Source: Desertimonas flava
GTDB taxonomy: Bacteria; Actinomycetota; Acidimicrobiia; Acidimicrobiales; Ilumatobacteraceae
Length of the DNA stretch: 64,000 nucleotides
Direction of reading: 5' to 3'
Assembly: GCF_003426815.1 (NCBI RefSeq)
Contig: NZ_QKYK01000002.1
Location: 124,001 to 188,000 of the forward strand
Shown here piece by piece: positions 33,915 to 42,624 of the stretch. Each line of letters opens with the position of its first letter. The stretch's first letter is position 1. The position numbers and the translations under genes were made by a program. The notes beneath the pieces are model-generated. The model saw nothing but the letters and a program-made list of their open reading frames with translations, had not been told where the DNA came from and did no database searches.

Positions 33915-35756
33915 ATGCCAGACTGCACGGCCGTGGTGGACGGAACACACGAGCGAGACCTCACCGAGCCGAACCGGGACACGGGTGGAGCCGACGACGG
34001 CGGGCACCTCGTGGCCGAGGGGCTCACGGTCGAGCTGCCCGGCGGCCGCCTGCTGCTCGACGGCGTCGACCTCGTCCTCGAACCGGGACGACTCACCGCC
34101 ATCGTCGGCCCATCGGGCTCGGGCAAGAGCACGCTGCTCGGCGCCCTGTGCGGCATCCGGCCCGCCAGCCGCGGCGTCGTGCTGTACGACCATCACGACC
34201 TCTACCGCGAGTTCGGCGAGCTCCGGCACCGCATCGGACACGTCCCGCAGGACGAGGTGCTGCACACCCAGCTGCCGCTCCGGCGCGTGCTCGACTACAC
34301 CGCGGCGCTGCGCTTCGGCTCCGACGTCGACGGCGAGGAACGTCGTGCCCGCATCGACGAGGTGCTCGCCGAGCTCGGCCTCCGCGAGCGCGGCGACGTG
34401 GTCATCGAGCGCCTGTCGGGCGGTCAGCAGCAGCGGGCGTCGGTCGGCCTCGAGCTGCTGACGCGACCGTCGATGCTCTTCCTCGACGAGCCGACATCGG
34501 GCCTCGATCCCGGCTACGAGCGCTCCGTCACCCGCCTCTTCCGGCAGCTCGCCGACGGCGGACGCACCGTGGTCGTCGTCACCCATGCCGTGGCCAGCCT
34601 CGACCTGTGCGACACCGTCGTGTTCCTGTCTCCCGGCGGTCGCCTCGCCTACGTGGGTGCGCCGGACACCGCCCTCGAGTGGTTCGGCGCCGCCGACTAC
34701 CCCGACGTCTTCCTCGAGCTGGAGGCCAACGGCGACGAGTGGGCCGACCGCTTCACCGAGTCCGACATCCGCCGCGAGCGCGTCGGTGACGCCGTGGCCA
34801 GCCACCGTGAGGAGCTGGCGGCGATGTCGACCGGCGGCAGCGCGGCGATCGGGCGCCCCACTGGGGCGCGCCGGCAACTGCTCACCCTGACCCGACGCAC
34901 CGCCGACGTGCTGGTCTCCACCAAGAGCCAGTTCCGCTTGCTCGCCCTCCAGGCGCCGGTGATCGCCGTGCTGCTGCTGATTGCCGTCGGCTTCGGCAAC
35001 CTCGGGCCGGCGGGCATCGGCCGCCAGCCGCGCCTCGTGATCGCCGTGCTGATGCTCGGCGCGGTCACGATGGGTCTCGTCAACTCGTGCCGCGAGATCG
35101 TCCGCGAGCTGCCCGTCTACCGGCGGGAACGAACCGTGGGCTTGTCGCTACCTGCCTACCTCGGCTCGAAGTTCGTCGTGCTCGGCGGACTGGGACTGAT
35201 CCAGTCGGCGGTGCTCGTGGGGGTGGTGGTGTCGGCCCAGGACGGCCCGCGGGAGTCGGTGGTGCTCGGCCCGCCGATCCTCGAGCTCGGCCTGCTCGTG
35301 TTCCTCACCACGCTCGCCGCCGTCGCGCTCGGGCTCGCCGTGTCGGCGTGGGTGGCCACCGACGCTGCGGCCCTCGTCCTCATCCCGGTCATCCTGATCG
35401 CGCAGCTCGTGCTCAGCGACAGCATCATCTCGGTCGAGGACAAACCGCTGCTCGCCCAGGTGGCGTGGGTGTCGCCGTCCTACTGGGGCTTTCAGGGTCA
35501 GGCCGCGTCGGCGCATCTCGGCGAGCTCGAGCTCGTCTGCCGCGTCCGGGCCGGCGTCGAGGCGTCCGGGAACGCGGCCCAGCGCCAGATCGTCGACTCG
35601 CTGCTCGGGCAGGCGCCGTGCCGCGATCGCTGGGCGCCGACCAAGGGTCACGTGCTGAGCGCCGCCGGCGCCTTGCTCGGACTGACCGTGCTCTACGGCG
35701 CGATCGCCGCCGCCGGTCTCCGACGGCGCGATCCGCGCCGCGTCGGCGCCCACTGA
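33915..35756 (+). CDS. ABC transporter, fused ATPase-permease (ABCG-like)
   Basis: 613 aa. After a 30-residue polar lead comes an ATPase domain: Walker A GPSGSGKST (65-73), signature LSGGQQQRASVG (167-178), Walker B MLFLDEPTSGLDPG. An ABC2-type membrane domain follows from about residue 345 with six hydrophobic segments. ATPase-before-membrane order is that of ABCG/White half-transporters, which act as dimers; many bacterial members also have FHA domains, absent here. Start ATG at 33915 is the best in-frame choice but the ribosome site is too close, so the GTG codons 5-8 residues in are alternatives. Probably exports a lipid or drug. Confidence 0.85.
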   Translation: MPDCTAVVDGTHERDLTEPNRDTGGADDGGHLVAEGLTVELPGGRLLLDGVDLVLEPGRLTAIVGPSGSGKSTLLGALCGIRPASRGVVLYDHHDLYREFGELRHRIGHVPQDEVLHTQLPLRRVLDYTAALRFGSDVDGEERRARIDEVLAELGLRERGDVVIERLSGGQQQRASVGLELLTRPSMLFLDEPTSGLDPGYERSVTRLFRQLADGGRTVVVVTHAVASLDLCDTVVFLSPGGRLAYVGAPDTALEWFGAADYPDVFLELEANGDEWADRFTESDIRRERVGDAVASHREELAAMSTGGSAAIGRPTGARRQLLTLTRRTADVLVSTKSQFRLLALQAPVIAVLLLIAVGFGNLGPAGIGRQPRLVIAVLMLGAVTMGLVNSCREIVRELPVYRRERTVGLSLPAYLGSKFVVLGGLGLIQSAVLVGVVVSAQDGPRESVVLGPPILELGLLVFLTTLAAVALGLAVSAWVATDAAALVLIPVILIAQLVLSDSIISVEDKPLLAQVAWVSPSYWGFQGQAASAHLGELELVCRVRAGVEASGNAAQRQIVDSLLGQAPCRDRWAPTKGHVLSAAGALLGLTVLYGAIAAAGLRRRDPRRVGAH

Positions 35757-36131
35757 ACGTCACTCGGTCGCCGGAGCGGCGTCCGCGGGCGTCGCGGCCG
35801 GCGCGTCGCCGCTGCTCTCGGCGTTGTTCTCGGGCACTCTTGACGCCGGTGTAACTACGGTGATGTAATTCTCAACCCGACACAAGATCCTGCGTCGACA
35901 ACCGCCGAAGCGCCCACTTGATCCCCAGATATAGGGGGTGACGGTGGAGGCGGCAGGAAGCGAAGGATCCGCTCGGGGACATCACACCGGGAGGCTCCGC
36001 CGCCCTCCGGCACCAGGGATTCGTGTGCACCGCCGAGAGGCCGGGGCGCTCAGGCCCACACAAGCGCCCAAAGAAGCAGAACCCACCGAGGCAGATGGGC
36101 ATCTGCGAACCGACGCGGGAGAAGCGCCAGC
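35757..36131. other. 375-bp region upstream of nrdA with a long 5' leader
   Basis: It holds the nrd promoter and two NrdR-box-like sites, then about 250 bases of leader up to the nrdA ATG. The leader has GGAGG-type pairing (GGAGGCTCCGCCGCCCTCC, about 35990-36008) and a local hairpin (GCAGATGGGCATCTGC, about 36090-36105). I looked for a cobalamin riboswitch, known upstream of some actinobacterial RNR genes, and saw no B12-box or GCCACTG core. No protein-coding gene is supported. Confidence 0.55.
35840..35937 (+). promoter_or_regulatory. nrdAB promoter with two candidate NrdR boxes
   Basis: TTGACG at 35840-35845, an 18-bp spacer and TGTAAT at 35864-35869 (five of six to consensus) make the best sigma-70-type promoter in the window. 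A NrdR-box-like ACACAAGATCCTGCGT lies at 35880-35895, over the expected start point, and a second, weaker AT-core palindrome (CCCCAGATATAGGGG) at 35923-35937, 42 bp centre to centre, i.e. four helical turns. By family knowledge NrdR represses RNR genes from paired boxes on one helix face. The box match is judged by eye. Confidence 0.6.
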
Positions 36132-38621
36132 ATGACCATCCTCGAACGCACCGCAAGCGACAGCACACTCGCACCGGAAGCCGGCGACGCCGGCGCCGAT
36201 CCCACCCCCTGGGGACTGGCCAGCCCGATGCGCGTGCGCAAGCGCGACGGTGCGCTCGAGCCGATCGATCTCAACAAGATCGTGCGGGCCGTCGGCATGG
36301 CGGCGAAGGGTCTCGACGGGGTCGATCCGATGCGCGTCGCCACCCGCACCATCAGCGGTCTCCACGACGGCGCCACCACGATGGAGCTCGACGAGCTGTC
36401 CATCCGCACGGCGGCGGCCCTCGTCAGCGAGGAGCCGAGCTACAGCCGGCTCGCCGGCCGCCTCCTCGCCACGTTCGTGCAGAAGGAGGTGTTCAACCAG
36501 AACATCCACTCCTTCAGCCAGTCGATCGACGCCGGCCACGCCGCCGGGCTGATCAACGACGAGACCGCCGAGCTGGTCGGCAACCACAGCTACAAGCTCA
36601 ACGAGGCGATCGAGCACGAGCGTGACCGCCTGTTCGAGTACTTCGGACTGCGCACGGTGTACGACCGCTACCTGCTGCGTGACCCCGAGGGCCGCCTCGT
36701 CATCGAGACGCCGCAGTACTTCTTCATGCGCGTCGCCTGTGGCCTGTCCACCACGGCCGACGAGGCGATCGAGTTCTACCGCATCATCTCGTCGCTCGAT
36801 TACATGCCGGCCACGCCGACGCTGTTCAACAGCGGCACGTCGCACCCGCAGATGTCGAGCTGCTACCTGCTCGACTCGCCGGGCGACACGCTCGAGGCGA
36901 TCTACGACCGCTACAAGGACGTCGCCCGCCTGTCGAAGTTCGCCGGCGGCATCGGCCTCGCCTTCCACCGCGTGCGCAGCCGCGGCTCGCTCATCCGCGG
37001 CACCAACGGCCTGTCCAACGGCATCGTGCCGTGGCTGAAGACGCTCGACTCGTCAGTCTCGGCGGTGAACCAGGGCGGCAAGCGCAAGGGTGCCGCCTGC
37101 GTGTACCTCGAGACGTGGCACGCCGACATCGAGGAGTTCCTCGAGCTCAAGGACAACACCGGCGACGAGGCGCGGCGCACGCACAACCTCAACCTCGCCA
37201 ACTGGGTGCCCGACCTGTTCATGAAGCGCGTCGAGAACGACTGGACGTGGTCGCTGTTCGATCCCAAGAAGGTGCCGCACCTCACCGACCTCTTCGGCGA
37301 GGAGTTCGAGCGGGCCTACATCGAGGCCGAGAGCCAGAAGCTGTACGAGCGTCAGATCCCCGCCCGCCAGCTGTACTCGCGCATGATGCGCACGCTGGCC
37401 CAGACCGGCAACGGCTGGATGACGTTCAAGGACCCGTCGAACGCCCGCTGCAACCAGACGACGGATCCCGTTCCTGGCGTCGTTCTCGCCGACGGGGAGA
37501 CGCCGCGGGTCGTGCACCTGTCGAACCTGTGCACCGAGATCCTCGAGGTCACGAGCAATGCCGAGACCGCCGTGTGCAACCTCGGCTCGCTCAACCTCGG
37601 CCACTTCGTGCGCGATGGCGAGTTCGAGTTCGAGCGCCTCGCCGAGGTGGTGCGCACCGCGGTGCGCTACCTCGACCGGGTCATCGACATCAACTACTAC
37701 CCGACCGACGAGGCCGCCGCGTCGAACGCCCGCTGGCGTCCCGTCGGCCTCGGCGTGATGGGCCTGCAGGACGTGTTCTTCAAGCTCAAGCTGCCGTTCG
37801 ACAGCCCCGAGGCGCGCGGGCTGTCGAAGCGCATCCAGGAAGAGGTCTACTTCAACGCCCTGTGGTCCTCGAGCGAGCTCGCCGAGGCCAACGGCCCACA
37901 CACCGCCTACGCCGACACCCGCGCCGCCGCCGGCAAGCTGCAGTTCGACCTGTGGGGCGTCACGCCGAGCGAGCCGGCTCGGTGGGAGCCGCTGCGGGCT
38001 CGCATCGCCGAGCACGGGCTGCGCAACTCGCTGCTCATCGCCATTGCCCCGACGGCCACCATCGCCTCGATCTGCGGCGCTTACGAGTGCATCGAGCCGC
38101 AGGTGTCCAACCTCTTCAAGCGCGAAACGCTGTCGGGCGAGTTCCTCCAGATCAACACGTACCTCGTGCGTGACCTGCAGTCACGCGGTCTGTGGACCGA
38201 CGAGATCCGCGACGCCATCAAGCGCGCCGAGGGCTCGGTGCAGGGCGTCGATGCCATCCCCGACGACGTCAAGGCGCTGTACCGCACGGCGTGGGAGCTG
38301 CCGATGCGTTCCCTCATCGACATGGCCGCCGAGCGTGGGGCGTTCATCGACCAGAGCCAGTCGCTCAACCTGTTCATGGAGAGCCCCACCATCGGCAAGC
38401 TCTCGTCGATGTACTTGCATGCCTGGAAGCAGGGGCTGAAGACCACGTACTACCTGCGGTCCCGTCCGGCGACCCGCATCGCCCAGACCACCACCGGTGG
38501 CGGGGGAGGGACCCCGGCGCCCGCCGAGCCCACGCCGATGTCGCCGAAGAAGGAATACACCGACGAAGAGGCGCTCGCCTGCTCCATCGAGAACCCCGAC
38601 GCGTGCGAAGCTTGTACGTGA
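36132..38621 (+). CDS. nrdA: Class I ribonucleoside-diphosphate reductase, alpha (large) subunit
   Basis: 829 aa. An ATP-cone allosteric domain lies at about 35-125 (MRVRKRDGALEPIDLNKIVRAV). The catalytic barrel shows ATPTLFNSGTSHPQMSSCYL with the first active-site Cys, VHLSNLCTEIL with the thiyl-radical Cys and N/E neighbours, and the second redox Cys in TAVCNLGSLNL. Near the C-terminus PTIGKLSSMYLHAWKQGLKTTYYLRSRPATR is the family end block, and the flexible tail finishes CEACT, the Cys pair re-reduced by thioredoxin. It makes dNDPs for DNA synthesis, with NrdB. Start ATG at 36132 with GGGAGAAG upstream. Confidence 0.96.
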   Translation: MTILERTASDSTLAPEAGDAGADPTPWGLASPMRVRKRDGALEPIDLNKIVRAVGMAAKGLDGVDPMRVATRTISGLHDGATTMELDELSIRTAAALVSEEPSYSRLAGRLLATFVQKEVFNQNIHSFSQSIDAGHAAGLINDETAELVGNHSYKLNEAIEHERDRLFEYFGLRTVYDRYLLRDPEGRLVIETPQYFFMRVACGLSTTADEAIEFYRIISSLDYMPATPTLFNSGTSHPQMSSCYLLDSPGDTLEAIYDRYKDVARLSKFAGGIGLAFHRVRSRGSLIRGTNGLSNGIVPWLKTLDSSVSAVNQGGKRKGAACVYLETWHADIEEFLELKDNTGDEARRTHNLNLANWVPDLFMKRVENDWTWSLFDPKKVPHLTDLFGEEFERAYIEAESQKLYERQIPARQLYSRMMRTLAQTGNGWMTFKDPSNARCNQTTDPVPGVVLADGETPRVVHLSNLCTEILEVTSNAETAVCNLGSLNLGHFVRDGEFEFERLAEVVRTAVRYLDRVIDINYYPTDEAAASNARWRPVGLGVMGLQDVFFKLKLPFDSPEARGLSKRIQEEVYFNALWSSSELAEANGPHTAYADTRAAAGKLQFDLWGVTPSEPARWEPLRARIAEHGLRNSLLIAIAPTATIASICGAYECIEPQVSNLFKRETLSGEFLQINTYLVRDLQSRGLWTDEIRDAIKRAEGSVQGVDAIPDDVKALYRTAWELPMRSLIDMAAERGAFIDQSQSLNLFMESPTIGKLSSMYLHAWKQGLKTTYYLRSRPATRIAQTTTGGGGGTPAPAEPTPMSPKKEYTDEEALACSIENPDACEACT

Positions 38622-38675
38622 TAAGTCCGCACACCTGTTCGTTTGCAAGTTCTGAGATGAAGTGAAAGAAGCGCC

Positions 38676-39767
38676 ATGAGTACCGCCGAAGTGCTGACCG
38701 ATTTCTCGATCCCCGAGCCGCTGCCGGCCACCGAGACGCTCCCCGCCGCAGATCCGGGCGCCCGCAAGGCCATCCTCGATCCCGGCCTCGACCTGACGTT
38801 GCGGCCGATGCGCTATCCCGAGTTCTACGAGCGCTACCGGGCGGCCATCCGCAACACCTGGACGGTCGAGGAGATCGACTTCTCCGACGACGTCGTCGAC
38901 CTCAACCGCAAGCTGCTGCCGGCCGAGAAGCATCTGATCCGCCGCCTCGTGGCGTTCTTCGCCACCGGTGACTCCATCGTTGCCAACAACCTCGTGCTCA
39001 ACCTGTACAAGCACATCAACGCGCCCGAGGCCCGGCTGTTCCTGTCCCGGCAGCTGTACGAGGAGGCCCTGCACGTGCAGTTCTACCTCACGCTGCTCGA
39101 CACCTATCTCCCCGATCCCGACGAGCGCGCCGAGGCGTTCCGCGCCGTCGAGACGATCCCGTCCATCAAGGCCAAGGCCGAGTTCTGCTTCAAGTGGATG
39201 GACACGATCGGCCAGCTCGGTGAGTTGCAGACCCGCGAGGACCGCCGCACGTTCCTGCTCAACCTGATCTGCTTCGCCGCCTGCATCGAGGGTCTGTTCT
39301 TCTTCGGCGCCTTCGCCTACGTGTACTTCCTGCGCTCGAAGGGGCTCCTCAACGGTTTGGCGGCCGGCACCAACTGGGTGTTCCGCGACGAGAGCGGGCA
39401 CATGGACTTCGCCTTCTCGGTCGTCGACACCGTCCGTCGCGAGGAGCCCGATCTCTTCGACGACGAGCTCGCCAAGCAGATCACCGAGATGATGGAGGAC
39501 GCCGTCGAGGCCGAGATGCAGTTCGTGCAGGACATGCTCTCCGACGGCGTGCCCGGCCTCTCGGCGGCCGACAGCCGCGAATACCTCCAGTTCGTCGCCG
39601 ACCAGCGCCTCGTACGCCTGGGCCTGTCGAAGCGCTGGGGCTCGAAGAACCCGTTCGGCTTCATGGAGCTGCAGGACGTGCAGGAGCTCTCCAACTTCTT
39701 CGAGCGCACCGTCTCGGCATACCAGGTGGGCGTCACTGGCGACGTCGCCTTCGACGACGACTTCTGA
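38676..39767 (+). CDS. nrdB: Class I ribonucleoside-diphosphate reductase, beta (small) subunit
   Basis: 363 aa ferritin-like radical subunit. Metal ligands seen: Asp99 (ATGDSIV), Glu130 and His133 in EEALHVQFY, Glu in FAACIEGLFFFG, and Glu/His in RDESGHMDF. Tyr137 stands at the position (His+4) of the stable tyrosyl radical of E. coli NrdB, so a Tyr-radical enzyme is expected, not the Phe-substituted class Ic. The C-terminal DVAFDDDF tail docks to NrdA. It follows nrdA after 54 bp and shares its promoter. Confidence 0.95.
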   Translation: MSTAEVLTDFSIPEPLPATETLPAADPGARKAILDPGLDLTLRPMRYPEFYERYRAAIRNTWTVEEIDFSDDVVDLNRKLLPAEKHLIRRLVAFFATGDSIVANNLVLNLYKHINAPEARLFLSRQLYEEALHVQFYLTLLDTYLPDPDERAEAFRAVETIPSIKAKAEFCFKWMDTIGQLGELQTREDRRTFLLNLICFAACIEGLFFFGAFAYVYFLRSKGLLNGLAAGTNWVFRDESGHMDFAFSVVDTVRREEPDLFDDELAKQITEMMEDAVEAEMQFVQDMLSDGVPGLSAADSREYLQFVADQRLVRLGLSKRWGSKNPFGFMELQDVQELSNFFERTVSAYQVGVTGDVAFDDDF

Positions 39768-39771
39768 TGTC

Positions 39772-39894
39772 TGCGTTCCCCGGCCACGCAGGCCGCGTGA
39801 ACGGCTCGGTCGGAACGAGCTCCTCGCTCGCCTTGACCGCGCGAACTTCGGGACGCTCGCTGCACCCGTGCACATCTGCGTTCCCGGCCACGCG
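39772..39894. repeat. Interspersed repeat, copy B, with a third partial copy
   Basis: TGCGTTCCCCGGCCACGCAGG starts at 39772, and GCGAACTTCGGGACGCTCGCT ends near 39862, matching the ends of the element at 30321-30420. A further partial start, TGCGTTCCCGGCCACGCG, lies at 39877-39894. Placed just after the nrdB stop. Confidence 0.65.
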
Positions 39895-39944
39895 TCGATC
39901 GACGACACACGACTTCTCCCCCCGACCGTGCGGACGGCGCTGAG

Positions 39945-39985
39945 CTGTCATGGTTCGTCGCGCTGGGCGCGACGAACCATGACAG
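39945..39985. terminator. Perfect 19-bp stem-loop downstream of nrdB
   Basis: CTGTCATGGTTCGTCGCGC pairs perfectly with its complement around a TGG loop. It lies between nrdB and the DUF2786 gene, both on the plus strand, and is the longest uninterrupted stem in the window. No U-run follows. Confidence 0.8.
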
Positions 39986-40031
39986 TTCGAGACCCCGCGT
40001 GACTGTGACACCCCATCTCTAGGGTCGGGCC

Positions 40032-41447
40032 ATGGGATCGAGGAACCGTCAACGACGCCAAGAGAAGGCCCGTCGCCGGGCTGCCCGTACCAACGCGCAA
40101 CGACCGCGACCGCCCGACAGCTCGCCACGTCCCGATGAGGCTCGACGCCTGCGGCGCACGATCTGGTCGGCGGCCGGGCTGATACGCGGCGAGACGTCGA
40201 ACCAGTACGTGCTGTCGGTGCTCGCCCTGAACGATGTCGATCCCGGCTCCGTGGTCGACATCGCCGAGACCGACATCGCGGCATTCGTCGCTGCCGCCTG
40301 GGAGCGGGGCTGGCTGCCGAGTGAGCTCGTTCGTCACGCTCGTCGCAGCAACGCGGCGTACGGCCGCGTCGTCGCGGCTGCCATCGCAGTCGATCTCGCA
40401 GGTCGCTCGGCGGCCGAGTTGCATCCGCGCTGGTACGCCGACGCCGCCACGGCCGCGCCGGAGGGCCACACCGACGTCGAGATCGGTTGGCTGTCGCGGG
40501 CGCTCGCGGCCGAGAAGATCGGGCCAGCGAGGGCGATCCATGTCGTCACGGACCTCATCGGCCTGCTCGGCAAGCTCGGCCGGCTGCCGATCACGGTGCC
40601 GCCGCCAGGCAGCGATCCGCGTGACTGGCAGCGGCATGACGCGTCGCCGGGTGGGGACGCGGTCGAGGACCCCATGCTCCTCAGAGTCCGGGCCCTCCTG
40701 GCTCAGGCCGAGTCGACCACGTTCGAGGCCGAGGCCGAGACGTTCACGGCCAAGGCACAGGAGTTGATGGCCAAGCACTCCATCGACAGCGCGCTCTTGT
40801 GGTCACGGGGCGGCCGCAGCGAGCGACCGTCGTCGATTCGGCTCGCTGTCGACGACCCATACGCCAAGGAGAAGGCTCTCCTTCTGGGTGTCGTCGCCAC
40901 GAGCTCGCGATGCAAGGTGGTGCAGCACGGCGACCTCGGGCTGTACAGCGTGTTCGGATTCGCCGACGACCTCGCTGCGGTCGAGCTGCTGTACACCTCG
41001 TTGCTCGTGCAGTCGCAGGCGGCGATGCGGGCCGAGGCGGCGACGGCTCCCACCGGCAGCCACGTGCGCGGCGCCTCGTTCAAGCGGGCCTTCCTGTTCG
41101 GGTACGCCGGCCGCATCGGCGAGCGACTCGAATCGGTCAATCGCTCAGCGGAGGACGTCGCGTCGCACCGATCGCCGACGGGTGGCATCCCATTGCCTCC
41201 GGGCGCCGGGACGGCGGCGGGCGCCGGTCTGCTCCCGGTCCTCGTCGCCCGGAGCGAGGCGATCGACGGGGAGATCGCCGAGCAGATCGGCGCGACGACC
41301 TCTGCCCGGCTGGGTGGACGCTCATATGACCGCCTCGGGTGGGACCGCGGCGGTCAGGCCGCCGACCGTGCCGAGCTCAATCGTGCCGTGCGGCGCCGAG
41401 AGGCCGGTGCGCCGACATCGATCCCAGCGCCGGCGCCACGGCGCTGA
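40032..41447 (+). CDS. DUF2786 domain protein
   Basis: 471 aa. A very basic N-terminus (MGSRNRQRRQEKARRRAARTN) is followed by a helical domain with no named match. The DUF2786 block is clear at about 215-255: LLRVRALLAQAESTTFEAEAETFTAKAQELMAKHSID. After it comes the usual partner region (VVATSSRCKVVQHGDLGLYSVFGFADDLAAVELLYTSLLVQSQAAM). The last about 60 residues are Ala/Arg-rich. The family is common in Actinobacteria and phages and has no firm function; the basic head suggests nucleic-acid contact. Start ATG at 40032. Confidence 0.82.
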   Translation: MGSRNRQRRQEKARRRAARTNAQRPRPPDSSPRPDEARRLRRTIWSAAGLIRGETSNQYVLSVLALNDVDPGSVVDIAETDIAAFVAAAWERGWLPSELVRHARRSNAAYGRVVAAAIAVDLAGRSAAELHPRWYADAATAAPEGHTDVEIGWLSRALAAEKIGPARAIHVVTDLIGLLGKLGRLPITVPPPGSDPRDWQRHDASPGGDAVEDPMLLRVRALLAQAESTTFEAEAETFTAKAQELMAKHSIDSALLWSRGGRSERPSSIRLAVDDPYAKEKALLLGVVATSSRCKVVQHGDLGLYSVFGFADDLAAVELLYTSLLVQSQAAMRAEAATAPTGSHVRGASFKRAFLFGYAGRIGERLESVNRSAEDVASHRSPTGGIPLPPGAGTAAGAGLLPVLVARSEAIDGEIAEQIGATTSARLGGRSYDRLGWDRGGQAADRAELNRAVRRREAGAPTSIPAPAPRR

Positions 41448-41487
41448 GCTCGACTCGGGCCGGGACGCCAGCGCCGCGCCGTCAGCG

Positions 41488-41877
41488 TCACGGGAGGCAG
41501 AGGCAGAACGGGTGGCCCTCGGGGTCGAGGAAGACCCGGAACGTCGTGCCCGGCTGATGCTCGGCCTTGCGGGCGCCGAGGGCGAGGACACGCTGCTCAC
41601 CCACGTCGAGGTCGACGACGTCGAAGTCGAGATGGAACTGCTGGGGCGGGTTCGTGCTCGGCCACTGCGGAGCGACGTACTCCTCGACATGCTGGAACGA
41701 CAGGACGAGGCCGTTGGGCGTCACGACCGTGGCCCAGGAGGGATCGGACTCGCGCACCGTCCATCCGGTGATCGAGCTGTAGAACGCGGCCAACGCCGGC
41801 GGGTTGGCGCAGTCGATGACGATGCCCGTGAGCGCGTCGACGGCGGGCGTGGTGGTATCGGCCTCGGTGGTGGTCAT
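41488..41877 (-). CDS. VOC (glyoxalase/bleomycin-resistance-like) family protein
   Basis: 129 aa with paired beta-alpha-beta-beta-beta units: ALTGIVIDCANPPALAAFYSSITGW in the first half and FHLDFDVVDLDVGEQRVLALGA...FRVFLDPEGHPFCLCL in the second. The HLDF and DPEGHPFCL ends carry the usual metal- or substrate-side residues; actinobacterial members of this exact layout are common and unassigned. Start ATG at 41877. It lies 64 bp downstream of the TIGR03086 gene on the same strand but has its own operator-like palindrome. Confidence 0.85.
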   Translation of the reverse strand: MTTTEADTTTPAVDALTGIVIDCANPPALAAFYSSITGWTVRESDPSWATVVTPNGLVLSFQHVEEYVAPQWPSTNPPQQFHLDFDVVDLDVGEQRVLALGARKAEHQPGTTFRVFLDPEGHPFCLCLP

Positions 41878-41900
41878 GGGCCGCACGTTAAACCTCTTTG

Positions 41901-41917
41901 CGGACAGTTCCTGTCCG
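41901..41917 (-). promoter_or_regulatory. Operator-like palindrome before the VOC gene
   Basis: CGGACAG-TTC-CTGTCCG is a perfect 7-bp inverted repeat with a 3-bp centre, 23 bases upstream of the VOC ATG. On the minus strand TTTAAC follows at about -10 spacing, so the palindrome would cover the -35 region. Confidence 0.5.
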
Positions 41918-41941
41918 GAAAGACGCGGCTCTCCGATCTGC

Positions 41942-42574
41942 TCAAGCGCACCGGACTGGCCGGGGGACCCAGGCGGGGGAGCGGCCGAGGTGGGCGAGGA
42001 TCCGGTCGAGCCGGCTGCTGCCGCGGGGCGAGTCGAGCGCCGTCCGGAACGGCGACCGGGGGGTGCGGCGAGATGCGTCGTCGGGCACGGCGAAGGCGAT
42101 CGGCTCGGCGGCGGCGATGACGTCGGCCGGCAACTGGAAGTCGACGTCGATCGATCGAGCGACATCCCAGCCGTGCACGACGTAGTCGATGAAGTGGAAC
42201 CCCATGGCCAGCGCGCCGGGAACGACGACGTCCGGCCCGAACTCGGGCAGGGCGAACTTCGCTTCCATCGTCCCGTCGGCGGCGAACGCGTCGACGACGT
42301 CGCGGGCGGCCGCGGCATACGTCGCGGCAGGGCTCACCGCCACCGCCTCGCTGACGGTGTCGACGTCCCAGACGGCGAGGTCGGCGCCGGCGCCGCGAGC
42401 CGCGGCTGCGAACCCGCGGTGCTGCACGGTCATGTGGGCGAGGAGATCGCCGAGATCCCAGCCGGCACAGGGCGTCGCGTGGTGGAGATCGTCACGGGTG
42501 ATCTGGTCGACGATCTTGATCGAGGTGAGGACGGCGATCCGGTGGAACGGTCGGACGTCCGTAGTCGTACGCAT
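41942..42574 (-). CDS. TIGR03086-type (mycothiol/DinB superfamily) protein
   Basis: 210 aa. The start MRTTTDVRPFHRIAVLTSIKIVDQI, then ATPCAGWDLGDLLAHMTVQHRGFAAAARG with the metal-site His, and ALAMGFHFIDYVVHGWDVARSI with the His-x(n)-His end helix, identify the actinobacterial TIGR03086 group of the maleylpyruvate isomerase/DinB fold. Members are thought to be thiol-dependent metalloenzymes; the substrate is unknown. The ATG at 42574 lies about at the expected transcription start, so the mRNA is probably leaderless. Repressed, by inference, by the divergent MarR protein. Confidence 0.85.
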   Translation of the reverse strand: MRTTTDVRPFHRIAVLTSIKIVDQITRDDLHHATPCAGWDLGDLLAHMTVQHRGFAAAARGAGADLAVWDVDTVSEAVAVSPAATYAAAARDVVDAFAADGTMEAKFALPEFGPDVVVPGALAMGFHFIDYVVHGWDVARSIDVDFQLPADVIAAAEPIAFAVPDDASRRTPRSPFRTALDSPRGSSRLDRILAHLGRSPAWVPRPVRCA

Positions 42575-42580
42575 ACGCAG

Positions 42581-42609
42581 ATAGTAAGCAGCTGCCTATG
42601 ATCTGTCAA
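42581..42609 (-). promoter_or_regulatory. Promoter of the TIGR03086 gene with embedded MarR-type operator
   Basis: On the minus strand TTGACA (42604-42609) and TACTAT (42581-42586) are exactly 17 bp apart. The near-palindrome ATAGTAAGCAGCTGCCTAT (42581-42599) fills the spacer and the -10, the classic place for a MarR repressor. On the plus strand TATGAT (42596-42601) can be the -10 of marR itself. Confidence 0.65.
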
Positions 42610-42624
42610 CGCTACGATTCCGAC

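Noticed and set aside
35876-36131. Cobalamin riboswitch in the nrdA leader
   Set aside because: No B12-box or GCCACTG core could be found; only simple local hairpins are visible.
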